A stretch of DNA of 64,000 nt from Siphonodentalium dalli (GCA_032622095.1 CP136069.1:34878194-34942193), one strand, 5' to 3'; shown: positions 14,980 to 30,382, counted from the stretch's first letter. The notes: generated by a model not told the origin, from the sequence alone. Made by a program: numbers and translations.

Positions 14980-16945
14980 TCAATGTGCAAGCAGGCATGT
15001 TTCGCAATAGGACGGCACATTCGGTCGCAGGCCGGACCTCACGGTTTGGCTAATGAGCAAGGGTTGGGAGTTGGATAATTGGGGTGGGGCAGGCTGTTTG
15101 AGGCCCCATGAAATGCCCAGTATTTTTGAAAGCGACTGTACTTTGCATATGCACAGGGAAAATCCCTTTAACGTTTTGGACACTTTTATCGTATCAATGT
15201 GCAAGCAGGCATGTTTCGCGATAGGACGGCACATTCGGTCGCAGGCCGAACCTCACGGTTTGGCTAATGAGCAGGGGTTGGGAATTGGATAATTGGGGTG
15301 GGGCAGGCTGTTTGAGGCCCCATAAAATGCCCAGTATGTTTGAAAGCGACTGTACTTTGCATCTGCACGGGCAAAATCCCTTTAACGTTTTGGACACTTG
15401 TATCGTATCAATGTGAAAGCAGGCATGTTTCGCGATAGGACGGCACATTCGGTCGCAGGCCGGACCTCACGGTTTGGCTAATGAGCAGGGGTTGGGAGTT
15501 GGATAATTGGGGTGGGGCAGGCTGTTTGAGGCCCCATAAAATGCCCAGTATTTTTGAAAGCGACTGTACTTTTCATCTGCACGGGCAAAATCCCTTTAAC
15601 GTTTTGGACACTTTTATCGTATCAATGTGCAAGCAGGCATGTTTCGCAATAGGACGGCACATTCGGTCGCAGGCCGGACCTCACGGTTTGGCTAATGAGC
15701 AAGGGTTGGGAGTTGGATAATTGGGGTGGGGCAGGCTGTTTGAGACCCCATGAAATGCCCAGTATTTTTGAAAGCGACTGTACTTTGCATATGCACAGGG
15801 AAAATCCCTTTAACGTTTTGGACACTTTTATCGTATCAATGTGCAAGCAGGCATGTTTCGCGATAGGACGGCACATTCGGTCGCAGGCCGAACCTCACGG
15901 TTTGGCTAATGAGCAGGGGTTGGGAATTGGATAATTGGGGTGGGGCAGGCTGTTTGAGGCCCCATAAAATGCCCAGTATGTTTGAAAGCGACTGTACTTT
16001 GCATCTGCACGGGCAAAATCCCTTTAACGTTTTGGACACTTGTATCGTATCAATGTGAAAGCAGGCATGTTTCGCGATAGGACGGCACATTCGGTCGCAG
16101 GCCGGACCTCACGGTTTGGCTAATGAGCAGGGGTTGGGAGTTGGATAATTGGGGTGGGGCAGGCTGTTTGAGGCCCCATAAAATGCCCAGTATTTTTGAA
16201 AGCGACTGTACTTTGCATCTGCACGGGCAAAATCCCTTTAACGTTTTCGACACTTTTATCGTATCAAAGTGCAAGCAGGCATGTTTCGCGATAGGACAGC
16301 ACATTCGGTCGCAGGCCGGACCTCACGGTTTGGCTAATGAGCAGGGGTTGGGAGTTGGATAATTGGGGTGGGGCAGGCTGTTTGAGGCCCCATAAAATGC
16401 CCAGTATTTTTGAAAGCGACTGTACTTTTCATCTGCACGGGCAAAATCCCTTTAACGTTTTGGACACTTTTATCGTATCAATGTGCAAGCAGGCATGTTT
16501 CGCAATAGGACGGCACATTCGGTCGCAGGCCGGACCTCACGGTTTGGCTAATGAGCAAGGGTTGGGAGTTGGATAATTGGGGTGGGGCAGGCTGTTTGAG
16601 GCCCCATGAAATGCCCAGTATTTTTGAAAGCGACTGTACTTTGCATATGCACAGGGAAAATCCCTTTAACGTTTTGGACACTTTTATCGTATCAATGTGC
16701 AAGCAGGCATGTTTCGCGATAGGACGGCACATTCGGTCGCAGGCCGAACCTCACGGTTTGGCTAATGAGCAGGGGTTGGGAATTGGATAATTGGGGTGGG
16801 GCAGGCTGTTTGAGGCCCCATAAAATGCCCAGTATGTTTGAAAGCGACTGTACTTTGCATCTGCACGGGCAAAATCCCTTTAACGTTTTGGACACTTGTA
16901 TCGTATCAATGTGAAAGCAGGCATGTTTCGCGATAGGACGGCACA
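14980..16945 (+). repeat. Local three- and four-monomer satellite duplications
   Basis: The monomer carrying CACAGGGAAAATCCC and its neighbours, which carry ACTTTTCATCTGC, GAGCAAGGG and CAGTATGTTTG, occur near 15150, 15795 and 16650. The offsets are about 642 bp (3 units) and 856 bp (4 units). The copies are almost identical, so the duplications look recent. The same marker combination is seen in the right array near 59990 and 62130. Confidence 0.8.
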
Positions 16946-19900
16946 TTCGGTCGCAGGCCGGACCTCACGGTTTGGCTAATGAGCAGGGGTTGGGAGTTGG
17001 ATAATTGGGGTGGGGCAGGCTGTTTGAGGCCCCATAAAATGCCCAGTATTTTTGAAAGCGACTGTACTTTGCATCTGCACGGGCAAAATCCCTTTAACGT
17101 TTTCGACACTTTTATCGTATCAAAGTGCAAGCAGGCATGTTTCGCAATAGGACGGCACATTCGGTCGCAGGCCGGACCTCACGGTTTGGCTAATGAGCAG
17201 GGGTTGGGAGTTGGATAATTAGGGTGGGGCAGGCTGTTTGAGGCCCCATAAAATGCCCAGTATTTTTGAAAGCGACTGTACTTTGCATATGCACAGGCAA
17301 AATCCCTTTAACGTTTTGGACACTTTTATCGTATCAATGTGCAAGCAGGCATGTTTCACGATAGGACGGCACATTCGGTCGCTGGCCGGACCTCACGGTT
17401 TGGCTAATGAGCAGGGGTTGGAAGTTGGATAATTGGGGTGGGGCAGGCTGTTTGAGTCGCCATAAAATACCTAGTATTTTTGAAAGCGACTGTACTTTGC
17501 ATCTACACTGGTAAAATCCCTTTAACGTTTTGGACACTTGTATCGTATCAATGTGAAAGCAGGCATGTTTCGCGATAGGACGGCACATTCGGTCGCAGGC
17601 CGGACCTCACGGGTTGGCTAATGAGCAGGGGTTGGGAGTTGGATAATTGGGGTGGGGCAGGCTGTTTGAGGCCCCATAAAATGCCCAGTATTTTTGAAAG
17701 CGACTGTACTTTGCATCTGCACGGGCAAAATCCCTTTAACGTTTTGGACACTTTTATCGTATCAATGTGCAAGCAGGCATGTTTCGCGATAGGATGGCAC
17801 ATTCGGTCGCAGGCCGGACCTCACGGTTTGGCTAATGAGCAGGGGTTGGGAGTTGGATAATTGGGGTGGGGCAGGCTGTTTGAGGCCCCATAAAATGCCC
17901 AGTATTTTTGAAAGCGACTGTACTTTGCATCTGCACGGGCAAAATCCCTTTAACGTTTTGGACACTTTTATCGTATCAATGTGCAAGCAGGCATGTTTCG
18001 CGATAGGACGGCACATTCGGTCGCAGGCCGGACCTCACGGTTTGGCTAATGAGCAGGAGTTGGGAGTTGGAAAATTGGGGTGGGGCAGGCTGTTTGAGGC
18101 CTCATAAAATGCCCAGTATTTTTGAAAGCGACTGTACTTTGCATATGCACAGGCAAAATCCCTTTAACGTTTTGGACACTTTTATCGTATCAAAGTGCAA
18201 GCAGGCATGTTTCGCGACAGGACGGCACATTCGGTCGCAGGCCGGACCTCACGGTTTGGCTAATGAGCAGGGGTTGGGAGTTGGATAATTGGGGTGGGGC
18301 AGGCTGTTTGAGGCCCCACAAAATACCTAGTATTTTTGAAAGCGACTGTACTTTGCATCTGCACGGGCAAAATCCCTTTAAAGTTTTGGACACTTTTATC
18401 GTATCAATGTGCAAGCACGCATGTTTCGCGATAGGACGGCACATTCGGTCGCAGGCCGAACCTCACGGTTTGGCTAATGAGCAGGGGTTGGGAATTGGAT
18501 AATTGGGGTGGGGCAGGCTGTTTGAGGCCCCATAAAATGCCCAGTATTTTTGAAAGCGACTGTACTTTGCATCTGCACGGGCAAAATCCCTTTAACGTTT
18601 TGGACACTTTTATCGTATCAATGTGCAAGCAGTCATGTTTCGCGATAGGACGACACATTCGGTCGCAGGCCGGACCTCACGGTTTGGCTAATGAGCAGGG
18701 GTTGGGAGTTGGATAATTGGGGTGGGGCAGGCTGTTTGAGGCCCCATAAAATGCCCAGTATTTTTGAAAGCGACTGTACATTGCATCTGCACGGGCAAAA
18801 TCCCTTTGACGTTTTGGACACTTGTATCGTATCAATGTGAAAGCAGGCATGTTTCGCGATAGGACGGCACATTCCGTCGCAGGCCGGACCTCACGGTTTG
18901 GCTAATGAGCCGGGGTTGGGAGTTGGATAATTGGGGTGGGGCAGGCTGTTTGAGGCCCCATAAAATGCCCAGTATTTTTGAAAGCGACTGTACATTGCAT
19001 CTGCACGGGCAAAATCCCTTTGACGTTTTGGACACTTTTATCGTATCAATGTGCAAGCAGGCATGTTTCGCGATAGGACAGCACATTCGGTCGCAGGCCG
19101 GACCTCACGGTTTGGCTAATGAGCAGGGGTTGGGAGTTGGATAATTGGGGTGGGGCAGGCTGTTTGAGGCCCCATAAAATGCCCAGTATTTTTGAAAGCG
19201 ACTGTACTTTGCATCTGCACGGGCAAAATCCCTTTAACGTTTTCGACACTTTTATCGTATCAAAGTGCAAGCAGGCATGTTTCGCAATAGGACGGCACAT
19301 TCGGTCGCAGGCCGGACCTCACGGTTTGGCTAATGAGCAGGGGTTGGGAGTTGGATAATTAGGGTGGGGCAGGCTGTTTGAGGCCCCATAAAATGCCCAG
19401 TATTTTTGAAAGCGACTGTACTTTGCATATGCACAGGCAAAATCCCTTTAACGTTTTGGACACTTTTATCGTATCAATGTGCAAGCAGGCATGTTTCGCG
19501 ATAGGACGGCACATTCGGTCGCAGGCCGAACCTCACGGTTTGGCTAATGAGCAGGAGTTGGGAATTGGATAATTGGGGTGGGGCAGGCTGTTTGAGGCCC
19601 CATAAAATGCCCAGTATTTTTGAAAGCGACTGTACTTTGCATCTGCACGGGCAAAATCCCTTTAACGTTTTGGACACTTGTATCGTATCAATGTGAAAGC
19701 AGGCATGTTTCGCGATAGGACGGCACATTCCGTCGCAGGCCGGACCTCACGGTTTGGCTAATGAGCAGGGGTTGGGAGTTGGATAATTGGGGTGGGGCAG
19801 GCTGTTCGAGGCCCCATAAAATGCCCAGTATTTTTGAAAGCGACTGTACTTTGCATCTGCACGGGCAAAATCCCTTTAACGTTTTGGACACTTTTATCGT

Positions 19901-22379
19901 ATCAATGTGCAAGCAGGCATGTTTCGCAATAGGACGGCACATTCGGTCGCAGGCCGGACCTCACGGTTTGGCTAATGAGCAGGGGTTGGGAGTTGGATAA
20001 TTGGGGTGGGGCAGGCTGTTTGAGGCCCCATAAAATGCCCAGTATTTTTGAAAGCGACTGTACTTTGCATATGCACAGGCAAAATCCCTTTAACGTTTTG
20101 GACACTTTTATCGTATCAATGTGCAAGCAGGCATGTTTCACGATAGGACGGCACATTCGGTCGCAGGCCGGACCTCACGGTTTGGCTAATAAGCAGGGGT
20201 TGGGAGTTGGATAATTGGGGTGGGGCAGGCTGTTTGAGGCCCCATAAAATGCCCAGTATTTTTGAAAGCGACTGTACTTTGCATATGCACAGGCAAAATC
20301 CCTTTAACGTTTTGGACACTTTTATTGTATCAATGTGCAAGCAGGCATGTTTCACGATAGGACGGCACATTCGGTCGCAGGCCGGACCTCACGGTTTGGC
20401 TAATAAGCAGGGGTTGGAAGTTGGATAATTGGGGTGGGGCAGGCTGTTTGAGGCGCCATAAACTACCTAGTATTTTTGAAAGCGACTGTACTTTGCATCT
20501 ACACGGGCAAAATCCCTTTAACGTTTTGGACACTTTTATCGTATCAATGTGAAAGCAGGCATGTTTCGCGATAGGACGGCACATTCGGTCGCAGGCCGGA
20601 CCTCACGGTTTGGCTAATGAGCAGGGGTTGGGAGTTGGATAATTGGGGTGGGGCAGGCTGTTTGAGGCCCCATGAAATGCCCAGTATTTTTGAAAGCGAC
20701 TGTACTTTGCATATGCACAGGCAAAATCCCTTTAACGTTTTGGACACTTTTATCGTATCAATGTGCAAGCAGGCATGTTTCGCGATAGGACGGCACATTC
20801 GGTCGCAGGCCGAACCTCACGGTTTGGCTAATGAGCAGGGGTTGGGAATTGGATAATTGGGGTGGGGCAGGCTGTTTGAGGCCCTATAAAATGCCCAGTA
20901 TTTTTGAAAGCGACTGTACTTTGCATCTGCACGGGCAAAATCCCATTAACGTTTTGGACACTTTTATCGTATCAATGTGAAAGCAGGCATGTTTCGCGAT
21001 AGGACGGCACATTCGGTCGCAGGCCGGACCTCACGGTTGGGCTAATGAGCAGGGGTTGGGAGTTGGATAATTGGGGTGGGGCAGGCTGTTTGAGGCCCCA
21101 CTAAATGCCCAGTATTTTTGAAAGCGACTGTACTTTGCATCTGCACGGGCAAAATCCCTTTAACGTTTTGGACACTTTTATCGTATCAATGTGCAAGCAG
21201 GCATGTTTCGCGATAGGACGGCACATTCGGTCGCAGGCCGGACCTCACGGTTTGGCTAATGAGCAGGGGTTGGGAGTTGGATAATTGGGGTGGGGCAGGC
21301 TGTTTGAGGCCCCATAAAATGCCCAGTATTTTTGAAAGCGACTGTACTTTGCATATGCACAGGCAAAATCTCTTTAACGTTTTGGACACTTTTATCGTAT
21401 CAATGTGCAAGCAGGCATGTTTCGCGATAGGACGGCACATTCGGTCGCAGGCCGGACCTCACGGTTTGGCTAATGAGCAGGGGTTGGGAGTTGGATAATT
21501 GGGGTGGGGCAGGCTGTTTGAGGCCCCATAAAATACCTAGTATTTTTGAAAGCGACTGTACTTTGCATCTGCACGGGCAAAATCCCTTTAACGTTATGGA
21601 CACTTTTATCGTATCAATGTGCAAACAGGCATGTTTCGCGATAGGACGACACATTCGGTCGCAGGCCGAACCTCACGGTTTGGCTAATGAGCAAGGGTTG
21701 GGAATTGGATAATTGGGGTGGGGCAGGCTGTTTGAGGCCCCATAAAATGCCCAGTATTTTTGAAAGCGACTGTACTTTGCATCTGCACGGGCAAAATCCC
21801 TTTAACGTTTTGGACACTTGTATCGTATCAATGTGAGAGCAGGCATGTTTCGCGATAGGACGGCACATTCGGTCGCAGGCCGGACCTCACGGTTTGGCTA
21901 ATGAGCAGGGGTTGGGAGTTGGATAATTGGGGTGGGGCAGGCTGTTTGAGGCCCCATAAAATGCCCAGTATTTTTGAAAGCGACTGTACATTGCATCTGC
22001 ACGGGCAAAATCCCTTTGACGTTTTGGACACTTTTATCGTATCAATGTGCAAGCAGGCATGTTTCGCGATAGGACGGCACATTCGGTCGCAGGCCGAACC
22101 TCACGGTTTGGCTAATGAGCAGGGGTTGGGAATTGGATAATTGGGGTGGGACAGGCTGTTTGAGGCCCTATAAAATGCCCAGTATTTTTGAAAGCGACTG
22201 TACTTTGCATCTGCACGGGCAAAATCCCATTAACGTTTTGGACACTTTTATCGTATCAATGTGAAAGCAGGCATGTTTCGCGATAGGACGGCACATTCGG
22301 TCGCAGGCCGGACCTCACGGTTGGGCTAATGAGCAGGGGTTGGGAGTTGGATAATTGGGGTGGGGCAGGCTGTTTGAGG

Positions 22380-25300
22380 CCCCATTAAATGCCCAGTATT
22401 TTTGAAAGCGACTGTACTTTGCATCTGCACGGGCAAAATCCATTTAACGTTTTGGACACTTTTATCGTATCAATGTGCAAGCAGGCATGTTTCGCGATAG
22501 GACGGCACATTCGGTCGCAGGCCGGACCTCACGGTTTGGCTAATGAGCAGGGGTTGGGAGTTGGATAATTGGGGTGGGGCAGGCTGTTTGAGGCCCCATA
22601 AAATGCCCAGTATTTTTGAAAGCGACTGTACTTTGCATATGACAGGCAAAATCCCTTTAACGTTTTGGACACTTTTATCGTATCAATGTGCAAGCAGGCA
22701 TGTTTCGCGATAGGACGGCACATTCGGTCGCAGGCCGGACCTCACGGTTTGGCTAATGAGCAGGGGTTGGGAGTTGGATAATTGGGGTGGGGCAGGCTGT
22801 TTGAGGCCCCATAAAATACCTAGTATTTTTGAAAGCGACTGTACTTTGCATCTGCACGGGCAAAATCCCTTTAACGTTATGGACACTTTTATCGTATCAA
22901 TGTGCAAACAGGCATGTTTCGCGATAGGACGACACATTCGGTCGCAGGCCGAACCTCACGGTTTGGCTAATGAGCAGGGGTTGGGAATTGGATAATTGGG
23001 GTGGGGCAGGCTGTTTGAGGCCCCATAAAATGCCCAGTATTTTTGAAAGCGACTGTACTTTGCATCTGCACGGGCAAAATCCCTTTAACGTTTTGGACAC
23101 TTGTATCGTATCAATGTGAAAGCAGGCATGTTTCGCGATAGGACGGCACATTCGGTCGCAGGCCGGACCTCACGGTTTGGCTAATGAGCAGGGGTTGGGA
23201 GTTGGATAATTGGGGTGGGGCAGGCTGTTTGAGGCCCCATAAAATGCCCAGTATTTTTGAAAGCGACTGTACATTGCATCTGCACGGGCAAAATCCCTTT
23301 GACGTTTTGGACACTTTTATCGTATCAATGTGCAAGCAGGCATGTTTCGCGATAGGACAGCACATTCGGTCGCAGGCCGGACCTCACGGTTTGGCTAATG
23401 AGCAGGGGTTGGGAGTTGGATAATTGGGGTGGGGCAGGCTGTTTGAGGCCGCATAAAATGCCCAGTATTTTTGAAAGCGACTGTACTTTGCATCTGCACG
23501 GGCAAAATCCCTTTAACGTTTTGGACACTTTTATCGTATCAATGTGCAAGCAGGCATGTTTCGCAATAGGACGGCACATTCGGTCGCAGGCCGGACCTCA
23601 CGGTTTGGCTAATGAGCAGGGGTTGGGAGTTGGATAATTGGGGTGGGGCAGGCTGTTTGAGGCCCCATAAAATGCCCAGTATTTTTGAAAGCGACTGTAC
23701 TTTGCATATGCACAGGCAAAATCCCTTTAACGTTTTGGACACTTTTATCGTATTAATGTGCAAGCAGGCATGTTTCACGATAGGACGGCACATTCGGTCG
23801 CTGGCCGGACCTCATGGTTTGGCTAATGAGCAGGGGTTGGAAGTTGGATAATTGGGGTGGGGCAGGCTGTTTGAGTCGCCATAAAATACCTAGTATTTTT
23901 GAAAGCGACTGTACTTTGCATCTACACTGGCAAAATCCCTTTAACGTTTTGGACTCTAGTATCGTATCAATGTGAAAGCAGGCATGTTTCGCGATAGGAC
24001 GGCACATTCGGTCGCAGGCCGGACCTCACGGGTTGGCTAATGAGCAGGGGTTGGGAGTTGGATAATTGGGGTGGGGCAGGCTGTTTGAGGCCCCATAAAA
24101 TGCCCAGTATTTTTGAAAGCGACTGTACTTTGCATCTGCACGGGCAAAATCCCTTTAACGTTTTGGACACTTTTATCGTATCAATGTGCAAGCAGGCATG
24201 TTTCGCGATAGGATGGCACATTCGGTCGCAGGCCGGACCTCACGGTTTGGCTAATGAGCAGGGGTTGGGAGTTGGATAATTGGGGTGGGGCAGGCTGTTT
24301 GAGGCCCCATAAAATGCCCAGTATTTTTGAAAGCGACTGTACTTTGCATCTGCACGGGCAAAATCCCTTTAACGTTTTGGACACTTTTATCGTATCAATG
24401 TGCAAGCAGGCATGTTTCGCGATAGGACGGCACATTCGGTCGCAGGCCGGACCTCACGGTTTGGCTAATGAGCAGGGGTTGGGAGTTGGAAAATTGGGGT
24501 GGGGCAGGCTGTTTGAGGCCCCATAAAATGCCCAGTATTTTTGAAAGCGACTGTACTTTGCATCTGCACGGGCAAAATCCCTTTAAAGTTTTGGACACTT
24601 TTATCGTATCAATGTGCAAGCAGGCATGTTTCGCGATAGGACGGCACATTCGGTCGCAGGCCGAACCTCACGGTTTGGCTAATGAGCAGGAGTTGGGAAT
24701 TGGATAATTGGGGTGGGGCAGGCTGTTTGAGGCCCCATAAAATGCCCAGTATTTTTGAAAGCGACTGTACTTTGCATCTGCACGGGCAAAATCCCTTTAA
24801 CGTTTTGGACACTTGTATCGTATCAATGTGAAAGCAGGCATGTTTCGCGATAGGACGGCACATTCCGTCGCAGGCCGGACCTCACGGTTTGGCTAATGAG
24901 CAGGGGTTGGGAGTTGGATAATTGGGGTGGGGCAGGCTGTTCGAGGCCCCATAAAATGCCCAGTATTTTTGAAAGCGACTGTACTTTGCATCTGCACGGG
25001 CAAAATCCCTTTAACGTTTTGGACACTTTTATCGTATCAATGTGCAAGCAGGCATGTTTCGCAATAGGACGGCACATTCGGTCGCAGGCCGGACCTCACG
25101 GTTTGGCTAATGAGCAGGGGTTGGGAGTTGGATAATTGGGGTGGGGCAGGCTGTTTGAGGCCCCATAAAATGCCCAGTATTTTTGAAAGCGACTGTACTT
25201 TGCATATGCACAGGCAAAATCCCTTTAACGTTTTGGACACTTTTATCGTATCAATGTGCAAGCAGGCATGTTTCGCGATAGGATGGCACATTCGGTCGCA

Positions 25301-28300
25301 GGCCGGACCTCACGGTTTGGCTAATGAGCAGGGGTTGGGAGTTGGATAATTGGGGTGGGGCAGGCTGTTTGAGGCCCCATAAAATGCCCAGTATTTTTGA
25401 AAGCGACTGTACTTTGCATCTGCACGGGCAAAATCCCTTTAACGTTTTGGACACTTTTATCGTATCAATGTGCAAGCAGGCATGTTTCGCGATAGGACGG
25501 CACATTCGGTCGCAGGCCGGACCTCACGGTTTGGCTAATGAGCAGGGGTTGGGAGTTGGAAAATTGGGGTGGGGCAGGCTGTTTGAGGCCCCATAAAATG
25601 CCCAGTATTTTTGAAAGCGACTGTACTTTGCATCTGCACGGGCAAAATCCCTTTAAAGTTTTGGACACTTTTATCGTATCAATGTGCAAGCAGGCATGTT
25701 TCGCGATAGGACGGCACATTCGGTCGCAGGCCGAACCTCACGGTTTGGCTAATGAGCAGGAGTTGGGAATTGGATAATTGGGGTGGGGCAGGCTGTTTGA
25801 GGCCCCATAAAATGCCCAGTATTTTTGAAAGCGACTGTACTTTGCATCTGCACGGGCAAAATCCCTTTAACGTTTTGGACACTTGTATCGTATCAATGTG
25901 AAAGCAGGCATGTTTCGCGATAGGACGGCACATTCCGTCGCAGGCCGGACCTCACGGTTTGGCTAATGAGCAGGGGTTGGGAGTTGGATAATTGGGGTGG
26001 GGCAGGCTGTTCGAGGCCCCATAAAATGCCCAGTATTTTTGAAAGCGACTGTACTTTGCATCTGCACGGGCAAAATCCCTTTAACGTTTTGGACACTTTT
26101 ATCGTATCAATGTGCAAGCAGGCATGTTTCGCAATAGGACGGCACATTCGGTCGCAGGCCGGACCTCACGGTTTGGCTAATGAGCAGGGGTTGGGAGTTG
26201 GATAATTGGGGTGGGGCAGGCTGTTTGAGGCCCCATAAAATGCCCAGTATTTTTGAAAGCGACTGTACTTTGCATATGCACAGGCAAAATCCCTTTAACG
26301 TTTTGGACACTTTTATCGTATCAATGTGCAAGCAGGCATGTTTCACGATAGGACGGCACATTCGGTCGCAAGCCGGACCTCACGGTTTGGCTAATAAGCA
26401 GGGGTTGGGAGTTGGATAATTGGGGTGGGGCAGGCTGTTTGAGGCCCCATAAAATGCCCAGTATTTTTGAAAGCGACTGTACTTTGCATATGCACAGGCA
26501 AAATCCCTTTAACGTTTTGGACACTTTTATCGTATCAATGTGCAAGCAGGCATGTTTCACGATAGGACGGCACATTCGGTCGCAGGCCGGACCTCACGGT
26601 TTGGCTAATAAGCAGGGGTTGGAAGTTGGATAATTGGGGTGGGGCAGGCTGTTTGAGGCCCCATTAAATGCCCAGTATTTTTGAAAGCGACTGTACTTTG
26701 CATCTGCACGGGCAAAATCCATTTAACGTTTTGGACACTTTTATCGTATCAATGTGCAAGCAGGCATGTTTCGCGATAGGACGGCACATTCGGTCGCAGG
26801 CCGGACCTCACGGTTTGGCTAATGAGCAGGGGTTGGGAGTTGGATAATTGGGGTGGGGCAGGCTGTTTGAGGCCCCATAAAATGCCCAGTATTTTTGAAA
26901 GCGACTGTACTTTGCATATGACAGGCAAAATCCCTTTAACGTTTTGGACACTTTTATCGTATCAATGTGCAAGCAGGCATGTTTCGCGATAGGACGGCAC
27001 ATTCGGTCGCAGGCCGGACCTCACGGTTTGGCTAATGAGCAGGGGTTGGGAGTTGGATAATTGGGGTGGGGCAGGCTGTTTGAGGCCCCATAAAATACCT
27101 AGTATTTTTGAAAGCGACTGTACTTTGCATCTGCACGGGCAAAATCCCTTTAACGTTATGGACACTTTTATCGTATCAATGTGCAAACAGGCATGTTTCG
27201 CGATAGGACGACACATTCGGTCGCAGGCCGAACCTCACGGTTTGGCTAATGAGCAGGGGTTGGGAATTGGATAATTGGGGTGGGGCAGGCTGTTTGAGGC
27301 CCCATAAAATGCCCAGTATTTTTGAAAGCGACTGTACTTTGCATCTGCACGGGCAAAATCCCTTTAACGTTTTGGACACTTGTATCGTATCAATGTGAAA
27401 GCAGGCATGTTTCGCGATAGGACGGCACATTCGGTCGCAGGCCGGACCTCACGGTTTGGCTAATGAGCAGGGGTTGGGAGTTGGATAATTGGGGTGGGGC
27501 AGGCTGTTTGAGGCCCCATAAAATGCCCAGTATTTTTGAAAGCGACTGTACATTGCATCTGCACGGGCAAAATCCCTTTGACGTTTTGGACACTTTTATC
27601 GTATCAATGTGCAAGCAGGCATGTTTCGCGATAGGACAGCACATTCGGTCGCAGGCCGGACCTCACGGTTTGGCTAATGAGCAGGGGTTGGGAGTTGGAT
27701 AATTGGGGTGGGGCAGGCTGTTTGAGGCCGCATAAAATGCCCAGTATTTTTGAAAGCGACTGTACTTTCATCTGCACGGGCAAAATCCCTTTAACGTTTT
27801 GGACACTTTTATCGTATCAATGTGCAAGCAGGCATGTTTCGCAATAGGACGGCACATTCGGTCGCAGGCCGGACCTCACGGTTTGGCTAATGAGCAGGGG
27901 TTGGGAGTTGGATAATTGGGGTGGGGCAGGCTGTTTGAGGCCCCATAAAATGCCCAGTATTTTTGAAAGCGACTGTACTTTGCATATGCACAGGCAAAAT
28001 CCCTTTAACGTTTTGGACACTTTTATCGTATTAATGTGCAAGCAGGCATGTTTCACGATAGGACGGCACATTCGGTCGCTGGCCGGACCTCATGGTTTGG
28101 CTAATGAGCAGGGGTTGGAAGTTGGATAATTGGGGTGGGGCAGGCTGTTTGAGTCGCCATAAAATACCTAGTATTTTTGAAAGCGACTGTACTTTGCATC
28201 TACACTGGCAAAATCCCTTTAACGTTTTGGACACTAGTATCGTATCAATGTGAAAGCAGGCATGTTTCGCGATAGGACGGCACATTCGGTCGCAGGCCGG

Positions 28301-29530
28301 ACCTCACGGGTTGGCTAATGAGCAGGGGTTGGGAGTTGGATAATTGGGGTGGGGCAGGCTGTTTGAGGCCCCATAAAATGCCCAGTATTTTTGAAAGCGA
28401 CTGTACTTTGCATCTGCACGGGCAAAATCCCTTTAACGTTTTGGACACTTTTATCGTATCAATGTGCAAGCAGGCATGTTTCGCGATAGGATGGCACATT
28501 CGGTCGCAGGCCGGACCTCACGGTTTGGCTAATGAGCAGGGGTTGGGAGTTGGATAATTGGGGTGGGGCAGGCTGTTTGAGGCCCCATAAAATGCCCAGT
28601 ATTTTTGAAAGCGACTGTACTTTGCATCTGCACGGGCAAAATCCCTTTAACGTTTTGGACACTTTTATCGTATCAATGTGCAAGCAGGCATGTTTCGCGA
28701 TAGGACGGCACATTCGGTCGCAGGCCGGACCTCACGGTTTGGCTAATGAGCAGGGGTTGGGAGTTGGAAAATTGGGGTGGGGCAGGCTGTTTGAGGCCCC
28801 ATAAAATGCCCAGTATTTTTGAAAGCGACTGTACTTTGCATCTGCACGGGCAAAATCCCTTTAAAGTTTTGGACACTTTTATCGTATCAATGTGCAAGCA
28901 GGCATGTTTCGCGATAGGACGGCACATTCGGTCGCAGGCCGAACCTCACGGTTTGGCTAATGAGCAGGAGTTGGGAATTGGATAATTGGGGTGGGGCAGG
29001 CTGTTTGAGGCCCCATAAAATGCCCAGTATTTTTGAAAGCGACTGTACTTTGCATCTGCACGGGCAAAATCCCTTTAACGTTTTGGACACTTGTATCGTA
29101 TCAATGTGAAAGCAGGCATGTTTCGCGATAGGACGGCACATTCCGTCGCAGGCCGGACCTCACGGTTTGGCTAATGAGCAGGGGTTGGGAGTTGGATAAT
29201 TGGGGTGGGGCAGGCTGTTCGAGGCCCCATAAAATGCCCAGTATTTTTGAAAGCGACTGTACTTTGCATCTGCACGGGCAAAATCCCTTTAACGTTTTGG
29301 ACACTTTTATCGTATCAATGTGCAAGCAGGCATGTTTCGCAATAGGACGGCACATTCGGTCGCAGGCCGGACCTCACGGTTTGGCTAATGAGCAGGGGTT
29401 GGGAGTTGGATAATTGGGGTGGGGCAGGCTGTTTGAGGCCCCATAAAATGCCCAGTATTTTTGAAAGCGACTGTACTTTGCATATGCACAGGCAAAATCC
29501 CTTTAACGTTTTGGACACTTTTATCGTATC
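22380..29530 (+). repeat. Higher-order satellite block, about 20-monomer period (4279 bp), with internal five-monomer duplication
   Basis: A stretch from about 22380 to 25250 recurs at about 26660 to 29530. The offset of 4279 bp is 20 x 214 minus 1, the missing base being the shared deletion CATATGACAGG at 22638 and 26917. Inside it, 24181-25250 recurs at 25251-26320 (1070 bp, 5 monomers), marked by CTGTTCGAGGCC and CACATTCCGTCGC. The second copy has an extra small deletion at about 27768. Confidence 0.82.
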
Positions 29531-30382
29531 AATGTGCAAGCAGGCATGTTTCACGATAGGACGGCACATTCGGTCGCAGGCCGGACCTCACGGTTTGGCT
29601 AATAAGCAGGGGTTGGGAGTTGGATAATTGGGGTGGGGCAGGCTGTTTGAGGCCCCATAAAATGCCCAGTATTTTTGAAAGCGACTGTACTTTGCATATG
29701 CACAGGCAAAATCCCTTTAACGTTTTGGACACTTTTATCGTATCAATGTGCAAGCAGGCATGTTTCACGATAGGAAGGCACATTCGGTCGCAGGCCGGAC
29801 CTCACGGTTTGGCTAATAAGCAGGGGTTGGAAGTTGGATAATTGGGGTGGGGCAGGCTGTTTGAGGCGCCATAAAATACCTAGTATTTTTGAAAGCGACT
29901 GTACTTTGCATCTACACGGGCAAAATCCCTTTAACGTTTTGGACACTTTTATCGTATCAATGTGAAAGCAGGCATGTTTCGCGATAGGACGGCACATTCG
30001 GTCGCAGGCCGGACCTCACGGTTTGGCTAATGAGCAGGGGTTGGGAGTTGGATAATTGGGGTGGGGCAGGCTGTTTGAGGCCCCATGAAATGCCCAGTAT
30101 TTTTGAAAGCGACTGTACTTTGCATATGCACAGGCAAAATCCCTTTAACGTTTTGGACACTTTTATCGTATCAATGTGCAAGCAGGCATGTTTCGCGATA
30201 GGACGGCACATTCGGTCGCAGGCCGAACCTCACGGTTTGGCTAATGAGCAGGGGTTGGGAATTGGATAATTGGGGTGGGGCAGGCTGTTTGAGGCCCTAT
30301 AAAATGCCCAGTATTTTTGAAAGCGACTGTACTTTGCATCTGCACGGGCAAAATCCCATTAACGTTTTGGACACTTTTATCG

